DNA of 6,555 nucleotides from an uncultured Lachnospiraceae bacterium. Its GTDB lineage: Bacteria; Bacillota; Clostridia; Lachnospirales; Lachnospiraceae. The translations under genes were made by a program, and so were the position numbers. Positions 1 through 5,499 of the stretch are shown one piece after another. Numbering within the stretch: position 1 is the first letter of the stretch; every line of letters starts with the position of its first letter. Location of the stretch: NCBI GenBank assembly GCA_900544445.1, contig UQVK01000133.1, positions 1 to 6,555 on the forward strand. The letters are read 5' to 3'. The notes below the pieces were generated by a model, which was not told the DNA's origin, ran no database searches, and saw only the letters and a program-made list of their open reading frames with translations.

Positions 1-1
1 C

Positions 2-1477
2 CAGAAAACCCGTGTCGCCCTGGGACGCCTGCTTTTGACCCGTCCGGATCTGATCATCCTGGACGAGCCCACCAACCATCTGGACATGTCCTCCATCGCC
101 TGGCTGGAAACCTGGCTGATCAACTACAGAGGCGCGGTACTGATCGTCTCCCATGACCGGTATTTCCTGGATAAAATTGCCACGAAGATCATTGAGCTGG
201 ACGGCGGAAAGGCCAGCGTTTTTTCCGGGAGCTATTCCGACTATGCGGTGAAAAAGGAACAGATCAGGGCTGCGCAGATGCACGCTTATCTGAACCAACT
301 GCAGGAAATCAAACATCAGGAAGCCGTCATTGAGAAGCTCCGTTCCTTCAACCGGGAGAAATCCATCCGTCGGGCGGAAAGCCGGGAAAAGATGCTCCAG
401 AAAATGGAGGTGCTGGAAAAGCCCACAGAGGTTCGCGACGACATGCACATCCAGCTAAAGCCCCGCATCGAAAGCGGAAACGATGTGCTGAGCGTGGAAG
501 GACTGGCCAAAGCCTTTGACGCCCAGCCGCTTTTTTGCGACCTTTCCTTCTTCTTAAAACGCGGCGAACATGTGGCCGTCATCGGGGACAACGGAACGGG
601 CAAAACCACGATTTTAAAAATCATCAACGGCCTGGTGGACGCGGACGCCGGAGAAATCCGCATCGGAAGCAAGGTGCAGATCGGCTATTACGACCAGGAG
701 CATCATGTGCTGCATCCGGACAAAACCATTTTCGAAGAAATCTCGGATGAATATCCGACGCTCACGAATACGGAAATCCGTAACGTTCTTGCGGCATTTC
801 TTTTCACCGGGGAGGATGTATTCAAGCAGATCAAAATGCTCTCCGGCGGCGAGCGGGGCCGGGTGTCTCTGGCGAAGCTGATGCTCTCCGAGGCCAATTT
901 CCTGATCCTGGACGAGCCCACCAACCATCTGGACATCACCAGCAAGGAAATTCTGGAGGACGCGCTGAACAATTACACGGGCACCGTTCTGTATGTCTCT
1001 CACGACCGTTACTTCATCAACCGCACCGCCAGCCGCATCCTGGAACTGGAAGATGGAAAACTTACCGGATATCCGGGAAATTATGACTATTACCTGGAGA
1101 AAAAAGCACAGCTGGCAGATGGTCAGCTTTCCTCCGGTGCCGAAATAACGGCAGGAAGAGGCTCTGCCGCAGGATTCGCCCAGGCTGTCGGCATCCGAAA
1201 CGGTGCCTCCTCTCCCGCTTCGGAAAGCGCCCTCAAGCAGGACTGGAAGAGCCAGAAGGAGGCACAGGCTGCCCAGCGGAAAAAGGAAAATGCGCTGAAA
1301 CGCTGTGAAGAGCGCATTGCCGTTCTGGAGGAGCGGAGTGCGCAGATCGATGCAGAGATGGCGCTTCCGGAGGTCTGCACCGATGTGGCAAAGCTTCAGG
1401 CGCTGTCTAAGGAAAAGGCGGAAATCGAAGAAGAACTGCTCGTAAAAATGGAAGAATGGGAGGCCCTGTCGGAATAA
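2..1477 (+). CDS. ABC-F family ATPase, 5'-truncated by the window edge (YdiF/Uup-like)
   Basis: A soluble, duplicated ABC ATPase of the ABC-F class; these lack membrane domains and mostly act on the ribosome. The frame is open to the left edge: codons from position 2 encode QKTRVALGRLL, the tail of the first ABC signature, so the TTG at 35 is an internal leucine. Visible parts in order are Walker B of domain 1 (LIILDEPTNHLD, from about 50), its H-switch SHDRYF (about 149), a charged helical interdomain linker of roughly 70-80 residues, then domain 2 with Walker A GDNGTGKTT (about 584-610), signature LSGGE (839), Walker B LILDEPTNHLD and a second SHDRYF. After a low-complexity Gly/Ala/Ser stretch, a C-terminal charged coiled coil of about 75 residues follows, as in YdiF/Uup-type members. 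The fairly short linker argues for a housekeeping translation factor rather than an antibiotic-resistance ABC-F, but this is inference. The true start is outside the window. Confidence 0.95.
   Translation, partial: QKTRVALGRLLLTRPDLIILDEPTNHLDMSSIAWLETWLINYRGAVLIVSHDRYFLDKIATKIIELDGGKASVFSGSYSDYAVKKEQIRAAQMHAYLNQLQEIKHQEAVIEKLRSFNREKSIRRAESREKMLQKMEVLEKPTEVRDDMHIQLKPRIESGNDVLSVEGLAKAFDAQPLFCDLSFFLKRGEHVAVIGDNGTGKTTILKIINGLVDADAGEIRIGSKVQIGYYDQEHHVLHPDKTIFEEISDEYPTLTNTEIRNVLAAFLFTGEDVFKQIKMLSGGERGRVSLAKLMLSEANFLILDEPTNHLDITSKEILEDALNNYTGTVLYVSHDRYFINRTASRILELEDGKLTGYPGNYDYYLEKKAQLADGQLSSGAEITAGRGSAAGFAQAVGIRNGASSPASESALKQDWKSQKEAQAAQRKKENALKRCEERIAVLEERSAQIDAEMALPEVCTDVAKLQALSKEKAEIEEELLVKMEEWEALSE
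56..936 (+). repeat. exact 32-bp direct repeat (56-87 and 905-936) within the ABC-F gene
   Basis: Both copies encode ILDEPTNHLD, the Walker B/D-loop segment of each ATPase domain. All 32 bases match, including every synonymous position. The copies are 849 bases apart, which is exactly 283 codons, so they are in the same frame. The span listed runs from the start of the first copy to the end of the second. Confidence 0.9.
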
Positions 1478-1495
1478 GACAGGCCTTCTTTGTCA
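1461..1495 (+). terminator. probable intrinsic terminator of the ABC-F gene
   Basis: The arm AGGCCCTGTC (1461-1470) pairs with GACAGGCCT (1478-1486), leaving one bulged C. The 7-base loop contains the TAA stop codon, and TTCTTTGT follows. The stem therefore overlaps the end of the coding region. The T-tract is short and interrupted, so efficiency is uncertain. There is no T-run on the other strand, so it should act only on plus-strand transcription. Confidence 0.55.
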
Positions 1496-1513
1496 ATATC
1501 TGTATCAAATAAT

Positions 1514-1847
1514 TCAATATCTGAATGGAAAACCGTACCCGCGCCTTCTATAATAGTCAGGGTTCTGAACGAAGGAACGGTGCCGAAGGCAGAAGGGGTT
1601 CCGAAGCGGCGCAGTCATATGCGGCCTTCCGGTATCTGGCCGGAGCACATCCCATTCTGGAACGGAAGGCTCCAGGCGGATTCCTGCCAGCAGCAGGGAC
1701 AGTTCCAGTTCGTCATGCCAGTGACAACGGATATAGCGTTCCTGAAAGCGCATCGGCTCGTCATGATTCACCTCAAAGGGGAAAAATGTCGTGCCATGCG
1801 CACGGAGCTCACGAAGATTTTTCATCGACGATTACGGTCCGGTTCAT
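1514..1847 (-). pseudogene. remnant of an AraC-family regulator (N-terminal cupin domain, frameshifted and truncated)
   Basis: On the minus strand an excellent Shine-Dalgarno (AAGGAGG, 1854-1860) sits 6 bases before an ATG at 1847-1845. That frame reads MNRTVIVDEK and hits a stop after 12 codons. The next frame, from 1825, encodes LRELRAHGTTFFPFEV, then HWHDELELSLLLAG. This is the hallmark N-terminal cupin pattern of AraC-family regulators (HGT..FPFEV, then HWHDELE). Removing one base from the five-T run (plus strand) at 1818-1822 joins the two frames, giving VDENLRELRAHGT. After about 1682 the similarity fades in this frame. A third frame reads GTVFHSDIELF near 1533, which tentatively resembles the FHP segment that follows this domain. 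The C-terminal AraC DNA-binding domain is absent, because the ABC-F gene ends immediately beyond. About 110 codons of an expected 270-300 remain, so it is almost certainly non-functional. It was probably once divergent from, and perhaps a regulator of, the MATE gene. Confidence 0.7.
1526..1554 (+). promoter_or_regulatory. candidate sigma-70-type promoter, far upstream of the MATE gene
   Basis: A perfect TATAAT lies at 1549-1554. TGGAAA (1526-1531), a 4/6 match to TTGACA, lies 17 bases upstream. It points toward the MATE gene and would give a leader of about 350 bases running antisense through the AraC remnant. No better promoter was seen in the short gap directly before the MATE start, which makes this the best visible candidate. 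It could still be a chance match. Confidence 0.35.
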
Positions 1848-1892
1848 AAGCTTCCTCCTTTTGCACAAACCCGGACCAGTTTACCACAGGAG

Positions 1893-1898
1893 AAGGAG
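1893..1898 (+). promoter_or_regulatory. ribosome binding site deciding the MATE start
   Basis: AAGGAG ends 10 bases before the ATG at 1909. Another ATG at 1901 is only 2 bases from this site and reads ATG CAA TCA TGA, so it cannot be the start. The coding frame is open upstream as far as 1525, but that extension has no protein-like character and lacks this site. Confidence 0.75.
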
Positions 1899-1908
1899 TA
1901 ATGCAATC

Positions 1909-3246
1909 ATGACGCAGGACTTAACGAAGGGACGTCCGTTTCCCACGCTGCTAAAATTCACCCTCCCCGTCATCGGCGGGAATCTGTTTCAGCTGTTCTA
2001 CACGCTGGCCGACACCATGATCGTTGGCCGTACCCTTGGTTCCAACGCCCTCGCTGCAGTGGGCTCCACCACCATCATCATCTATCTCGTTCTCTGCTTC
2101 ATCCAGGGAATCACCAGCGGCTTCGGCATCTGCCTCGGCCAGCGCTGCGGGGCCGGAGATGAAAAGGGAATGCGCCAGAGCATCGCTGTTTCCTTCGTTC
2201 TGTCCGCAGCCTTTACACTGCTCATAACCTCCGTCTGCTGTCTTCTTGCGCATCCGATCCTTCACTGGATGCAGACGCCGGACAGCATTTACGACATGGC
2301 ATACGACTACATGTTCGCCGTGCTGCTCGGGACGGGAGCCACCATTTTTTATAACCTGATTTCCAACATTCTGCGGGCGCTGGGAGACAGCAGAACACCG
2401 CTGTACTTTCTCATCCTGTCCTCCCTGCTGAACATCGTGCTGGATTTTGCGTTCATCCTTCCTCTTGGAATGGGTGTGGCAGGCGCTGCCTGGGCTACCG
2501 TTCTCTCCCAGCTGCTTTCCGCCGTCTTCTGCATCCTGGCCGGCTGGAAAAAGTTTCCGGTCATGCGGGTGCGGCCCGCGGATCTTAAGGATTTTGTCCA
2601 TCAGGCAAGAATCCATCTGAATACCGGCTTTCCCATGGGCTTCCAGATGTCCGTCATGTGCATCGGACAGCTCGCCATGCAGGCTGGCGTCAACGCGCTC
2701 GGAGCTGACGCCATCGCAGGCTACACGGCTGCGACCAAGGTGGACCAGCTTTCCGTGCTGGTGGACCAAGCCTTCGGCGTCGCCATTTCCAGCTATGTGG
2801 CGCAGAATTTCGGCGCCGGAAAATACGACAGGATACGTCAGGGCGTGCGCGCAAGCCTGATTCAGACCGAAACAGCCAATCTGATCATGTGCGCCTTTAT
2901 CCTTCTGGGCCGCAGCCTGTTCGTCCCTCTTTTTGTAGATCAGCCCACGCCGTCCATCATCGGATACAGCAACGGCTACCTTATCGCAGTCTCACCCTTC
3001 TACCTGATTCTGGGACTGCTCACCATATATCGTTCCTCCATTCAAAGCATGGGAAACGGAGTCATTCCCTTCGCCGCATGTATCATCGAGCTCGTCATGC
3101 GTATCTGCGGCACCATGGGCCTTTCCATGATCTGGGGCTATACCGGCATCTGCCTCGCTTCGCCGCTGGCATGGATCGGCGCCACCAGCCTGCTCATCGT
3201 TGTATATTACCGAATGATCGGGAGTCTGAATCCGTTGAGGGGGTGA
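1909..3246 (+). CDS. MATE family multidrug/cation antiporter
   Basis: A complete 445-residue inner-membrane efflux protein, normal length for MATE transporters, which export drugs or metabolites in exchange for Na+ or H+. About 12 hydrophobic segments are arranged as two related halves. MATE hallmarks include the N-terminal FPTLLKFTLPVIGGNLFQL helix leading to the ADTMIVGRTLGSNALAAVG segment (about residues 34-52), LRALGDSRTPLYF (about 155-167), followed by LNIVLDFAFI, and QNFGAGKYDRI in the second half (about 299-309). The N-terminus is short and non-cleaved. The start follows the ribosome site at 1893-1898. The gene is divergent from the AraC remnant and convergent with the permease at 3268, with only 21 bases between the two stops. 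It most resembles the large clostridial MepA/DinF-like group. Substrate cannot be read from sequence. No riboswitch-like leader is visible in the 60 bases before it. Confidence 0.95.
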   Translation: MTQDLTKGRPFPTLLKFTLPVIGGNLFQLFYTLADTMIVGRTLGSNALAAVGSTTIIIYLVLCFIQGITSGFGICLGQRCGAGDEKGMRQSIAVSFVLSAAFTLLITSVCCLLAHPILHWMQTPDSIYDMAYDYMFAVLLGTGATIFYNLISNILRALGDSRTPLYFLILSSLLNIVLDFAFILPLGMGVAGAAWATVLSQLLSAVFCILAGWKKFPVMRVRPADLKDFVHQARIHLNTGFPMGFQMSVMCIGQLAMQAGVNALGADAIAGYTAATKVDQLSVLVDQAFGVAISSYVAQNFGAGKYDRIRQGVRASLIQTETANLIMCAFILLGRSLFVPLFVDQPTPSIIGYSNGYLIAVSPFYLILGLLTIYRSSIQSMGNGVIPFAACIIELVMRICGTMGLSMIWGYTGICLASPLAWIGATSLLIVVYYRMIGSLNPLRG

Positions 3247-3268
3247 GGGGCTGTCAGCCCAGGCACCC
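3241..3268. other. hairpin between two convergent genes
   Basis: GGGCT (3248-3252), loop GTC, AGCCC (3256-3260) form an inner stem. GGGTG (3241-3245) and CACCC (3264-3268) form an outer stem separated by a small internal loop. It overlaps both stop codons of the MATE gene and the permease. No T-tract follows on either strand, so it is not a canonical terminator, although it could slow convergent polymerases. Confidence 0.35.
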
Positions 3269-4290
3269 TATCCGGTTAATGTCTTTATATAATGCCGGCT
3301 GATCAGATAAGTGATATGGAAATAACACAGATAAAAAGCCGCAAAACAAAGAATGTAGAGGGCAAATGCTTTCAGTAAATCATTATGCACAGGGGCTGCA
3401 GGCCAATTGTTTAATTTCAGATTGATCGCCGGTACTGCACTGAACAGGATAAGAAAGCTCATGAGTGTTGGAATAAGCAATTTTGCCGAAATCTGTTTTT
3501 TTATCAGTTTCTTTAATGCTCTCCGGCTTTTACCCATATCATGCAAAATCCGTATGGATGACAAAAAGGCATACATCCATTTATAAAAAGAAAAGACAGC
3601 ACACAGTACTGGCAAACTGATAACCGAAATGAAGTAAAGTCCCTTATCACCAGGCAAAGCTGTAATCGCACATAGCATGAGCCATGTAACGGCGATACTG
3701 ACCGCAAATAAGCAAATCCAGAAGGTTTTTCTGCGTTCATTGAGCGGCTGTTTCCGATGCTTTTCCTTTATCAGCTGGCTGATTTCCAGCTTCCATACAG
3801 ATTTTCTTATCTGGAACAGGACGCACATTTCGATCAGGCAAAAATAGACAGACGAATACAGCATTCCTTTTCTGATCGTTTCCATCGAAAGCTGATTGCC
3901 ATTACTCTCCCGGAAAAAAGAAAAGCAAAGATTGTATAGGAACAGGCTGAACAATCCACCGACAGCAAAACATACAATCCCGATTAATACGATTTCGCAG
4001 GCAAACAGGAAGAAAAGCGTCGTTTTCTTCATTCCCAACAGCAGATAGGTTGCAAATTCCTTTGACCGCTGCTTCACCATGAAATTGCTAATATAGGCCA
4101 TTAAAAAAGTCATGATCAGCACAATAAGCAGGGGTAAAGAGGCGGTTTGAAAATTTGCCCGTATATTTCCCCAAACAGAAATATAGTTGCTGACGAAAAT
4201 AATGGACAGCAGTATAACCGTTGCCGCAATATACAGAAGATAATCCATCACGGAACGCCTGGCATTCCGCATCGCCAATTTAAGGTACAT
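3268..4290 (-). CDS. compact FtsX-like ABC transporter permease (BceB-type N-half)
   Basis: A 340-residue membrane protein, the partner of the overlapping ATPase gene. It begins MYLKLAMRNARRS, the usual start of BceB/FtsX-type permeases. About eight membrane segments are visible, near residues 18-36, 51-72, 92-120, 143-161, 188-210, 218-240, 270-287 and 306-330. The FtsX-like core is recognisable around residues 66-120 (SNFMVKQRSKEFATYLLLGMKK, then a helix pair). BceB permeases usually have about 650 residues, ten membrane segments and an extracellular domain of about 200 residues between segments 7 and 8. Here only about 18 residues separate the last two helices, so that domain and probably two helices are missing. 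The end resembles a normal last helix, which favours a natural mini-permease over a 3' deletion, but this is not proven. The start is fixed by GGAGGAGGG at 4304-4296. It overlaps the ATPase gene by 11 bases, implying translational coupling. The gene is visibly A+T-richer than the MATE gene. Confidence 0.85.
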   Translation of the reverse strand: MYLKLAMRNARRSVMDYLLYIAATVILLSIIFVSNYISVWGNIRANFQTASLPLLIVLIMTFLMAYISNFMVKQRSKEFATYLLLGMKKTTLFFLFACEIVLIGIVCFAVGGLFSLFLYNLCFSFFRESNGNQLSMETIRKGMLYSSVYFCLIEMCVLFQIRKSVWKLEISQLIKEKHRKQPLNERRKTFWICLFAVSIAVTWLMLCAITALPGDKGLYFISVISLPVLCAVFSFYKWMYAFLSSIRILHDMGKSRRALKKLIKKQISAKLLIPTLMSFLILFSAVPAINLKLNNWPAAPVHNDLLKAFALYILCFAAFYLCYFHITYLISRHYIKTLTG

Positions 4291-5356
4291 AACTGCCCTC
4301 CTCCGCTATTTTTGCCATGACATCTAAAATATCCGCAAAAAAATCCTGTTTGCTTTTTCCTCCACGGTCCAGGTATGTCCTGATTTCTCCGTCCTTTAAA
4401 AAGAATATGCGGTCACAATAGCTGGCGGAAAAGGCGTCATGCGTTACCATCAGAATTGTTGCATGATAATCCTGCCGGAACATCACCAAAATCTCTAATA
4501 ACTGTCTGGCAGAATGACTGTCTAACGCTCCCGTCGGCTCATCCGCCAGAATGAGGTCCGGATTTGCGACAACCGCTCTGGCGCAGGCACACCGCTGCCG
4601 CTGCCCGCCGGATACTTCATACGGAAATTTTTGAAGAATATCGGTAACATTGAGGGCTTCCGCTATTTTCCCGACGGCAGTCCGTATTTCTTTTTTGGGC
4701 GTTTCTTTTATCGTTAATGCCAGGGCAATATTTTCATATATCGTCAGAGTGTCCAGCAGGTTATACTCCTGAAAGATAAAGCCCAGATGTTGGCGGCGAA
4801 AATCCGCCAGCTTTTCCTCTGTTAATCCTGATACATCCTGCCCGTCTATTTTGATTGTTCCGCTGCTCGGCTTATCTATGGTCGCAATCATATTTAACAG
4901 AGTAGACTTTCCCGAACCGGACGCTCCCATAATCCCGACAAAGCTCCCCCTGGTTACTTCAAGGCTGATACCGTTTATCGCCGCGGTTTTTGCGCCGGTT
5001 TCCTCATAAATCTTTTTTACGTTTTCAAGCTCCAGGACCTTTTCACAGTTCACAGGATTGGGAATATATCCTCTATCATTTCCCAACAGCCCGGATATCA
5101 CATCAAACAGAACCTGGTCTGATTTTTCTTTCAGGCAGTCATCGGGTATTACTTCCCCCAAAAGCAGCTCATTCAGAGTGATATCAAGCAGACTGCACAG
5201 CGGTGTAAACAGCGACAGATCAGGAAGCGATTTTCCTGTTTCCCATTTTGACACGGCCTTATCGGTAATCCCCAGCTTTTCAGCCAGCTGGCTCTGCGTC
5301 AGGCCGTGTTCTTTTCTTTTGGAAGCTATAAACTTCCCTATTTTTGTCTGATCCAT
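4280..5356 (-). CDS. XRE-type helix-turn-helix fused to a BceA/MacB-type ABC ATPase
   Basis: A 358-residue fusion. Residues about 6-60 form an XRE/Cro-type DNA-binding domain (IGKFIASKRKEHGLTQSQLA, then KLGITDKAVSKWETGKSLPD). A linker of about 45 residues leads to an ABC ATPase with Walker A GASGSGKST (144-152), Q-loop FQEYNLL (195-201), signature VSGGQRQR (248-255), Walker B LILADEP (268-274), D-loop GALDS and H-loop THD (305-307). All ATPase motifs look intact. The core LLNMIATIDKPSSGTIKIDG is typical of ATPases paired with FtsX/BceB permeases, which remove antimicrobial peptides from membranes. The start at 5356 is chosen because the XRE domain begins there and GGAGGG lies 8 bases upstream. 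The frame stays open to 5482, but that extension runs through the promoter and terminator. The permease gene follows with an 11-base overlap. A perfect inverted repeat over the promoter suggests that the protein regulates its own operon. No sensor kinase or response regulator is visible nearby. Confidence 0.92.
   Translation of the reverse strand: MDQTKIGKFIASKRKEHGLTQSQLAEKLGITDKAVSKWETGKSLPDLSLFTPLCSLLDITLNELLLGEVIPDDCLKEKSDQVLFDVISGLLGNDRGYIPNPVNCEKVLELENVKKIYEETGAKTAAINGISLEVTRGSFVGIMGASGSGKSTLLNMIATIDKPSSGTIKIDGQDVSGLTEEKLADFRRQHLGFIFQEYNLLDTLTIYENIALALTIKETPKKEIRTAVGKIAEALNVTDILQKFPYEVSGGQRQRCACARAVVANPDLILADEPTGALDSHSARQLLEILVMFRQDYHATILMVTHDAFSASYCDRIFFLKDGEIRTYLDRGGKSKQDFFADILDVMAKIAEEGSYVP
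4296..4304 (-). promoter_or_regulatory. internal ribosome binding site for the permease gene
   Basis: GGAGGAGGG on the minus strand lies inside the last codons of the ATPase gene, 5 bases before the permease ATG at 4290-4288. The upstream TAA lies at 4282-4280, so translation of the permease starts before the ATPase frame ends. This is a classic arrangement for coupled, balanced expression of the two transporter subunits. Confidence 0.8.
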
Positions 5357-5364
5357 ATATTTTG

Positions 5365-5370
5365 CCCTCC
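5365..5370 (-). promoter_or_regulatory. ribosome binding site of the HTH-ABC fusion gene
   Basis: GGAGGG on the minus strand is followed by 8 bases and the ATG at 5356-5354. It fixes the start at the beginning of the XRE domain instead of at the longer upstream extension. Confidence 0.8.
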
Positions 5371-5382
5371 TTGCCCTGTCTC

Positions 5383-5407
5383 CATTATACATTGGATATG
5401 TATAATG
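5383..5407. promoter_or_regulatory. perfect inverted repeat, probable operator for the HTH-ABC protein
   Basis: CATTATACAT (5383-5392) and ATGTATAATG (5398-5407) are exact reverse complements separated by 5 bases. The centres of the two half-sites lie 15 bases apart. The repeat is too A+T-rich, and lacks the following T-tract, to be a terminator. It lies 27 bases before the start codon of the XRE-containing gene and covers its -10 box, the usual position for an XRE autorepressor site. Binding by this protein is inferred. Confidence 0.7.
5384..5389 (-). promoter_or_regulatory. -10 box of the HTH-ABC/FtsX operon promoter
   Basis: A perfect TATAAT on the minus strand, with predicted transcription start about 7 bases downstream (near 5377) and a leader of only about 20 bases before the ATG. 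The -35 region at the proper spacing (around 5407-5412, GTGTTC) matches poorly, so the promoter may be weak or dependent on an activator. The -10 lies inside one arm of the inverted repeat at 5383-5407. Confidence 0.55.
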
Positions 5408-5440
5408 AACACCTACTGACGGTAGAGTTAAGAATGGATC

Positions 5441-5488
5441 AGGAAATAAAAACTGCCGTTGTGGGAATTTGTGTTCCTGCAACGGCAG
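5441..5488 (-). terminator. intrinsic terminator of the CPBP gene
   Basis: CTGCCGTTG (5453-5461) and CAACGGCAG (5480-5488) form a perfect 9-bp stem with a further GGAA/TTCC pairing near the loop. On the minus strand it is followed directly by TTTTTATTT (5452-5444). It starts 12 bases beyond the CPBP stop codon. On the plus strand only a broken T-run (CTTTCATTT) follows, so the minus direction is the strong one. Confidence 0.85.
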
Positions 5489-5499
5489 CTTTCATTTCC

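Noticed and set aside
35..37. TTG as the start codon of the ABC-F gene
   Set aside because: The frame continues to the left edge with QKTRVALGRLL, the tail of an ABC signature motif; the TTG is an internal leucine.
1514..1825. Intact 103-residue minus-strand gene
   Set aside because: Its ATG has no ribosome site of its own. The true ribosome site and start lie upstream in another frame. Only the first half resembles the AraC cupin domain and the DNA-binding domain is missing, so it is treated as a pseudogene.
1490..1849. 119-residue plus-strand reading frame between the ABC-F and MATE genes
   Set aside because: No ribosome binding site and no recognisable protein features; it overlaps the AraC remnant on the other strand.
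1525..1908. 128-codon N-terminal extension of the MATE protein
   Set aside because: The added residues are Arg/Ser/Gly-rich with no membrane or family character, the region is the antisense of the AraC remnant, and a good ribosome site fits the ATG at 1909.
1555..1908. Riboswitch or structured leader before the MATE gene
   Set aside because: No known aptamer core was recognised, and the region is better explained as the decayed AraC gene.
1951..2769. 272-residue minus-strand reading frame inside the MATE gene
   Set aside because: It is antisense to a clear membrane transporter, and its Gly/His/Glu-rich composition is typical of the complement of a G+C-rich hydrophobic gene.
5357..5482. 42-residue N-terminal extension of the HTH-ABC protein
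   Set aside because: It would run through the operator, the -10 box and most of the CPBP terminator; the XRE domain starts at the ATG at 5356, which has a good ribosome site.
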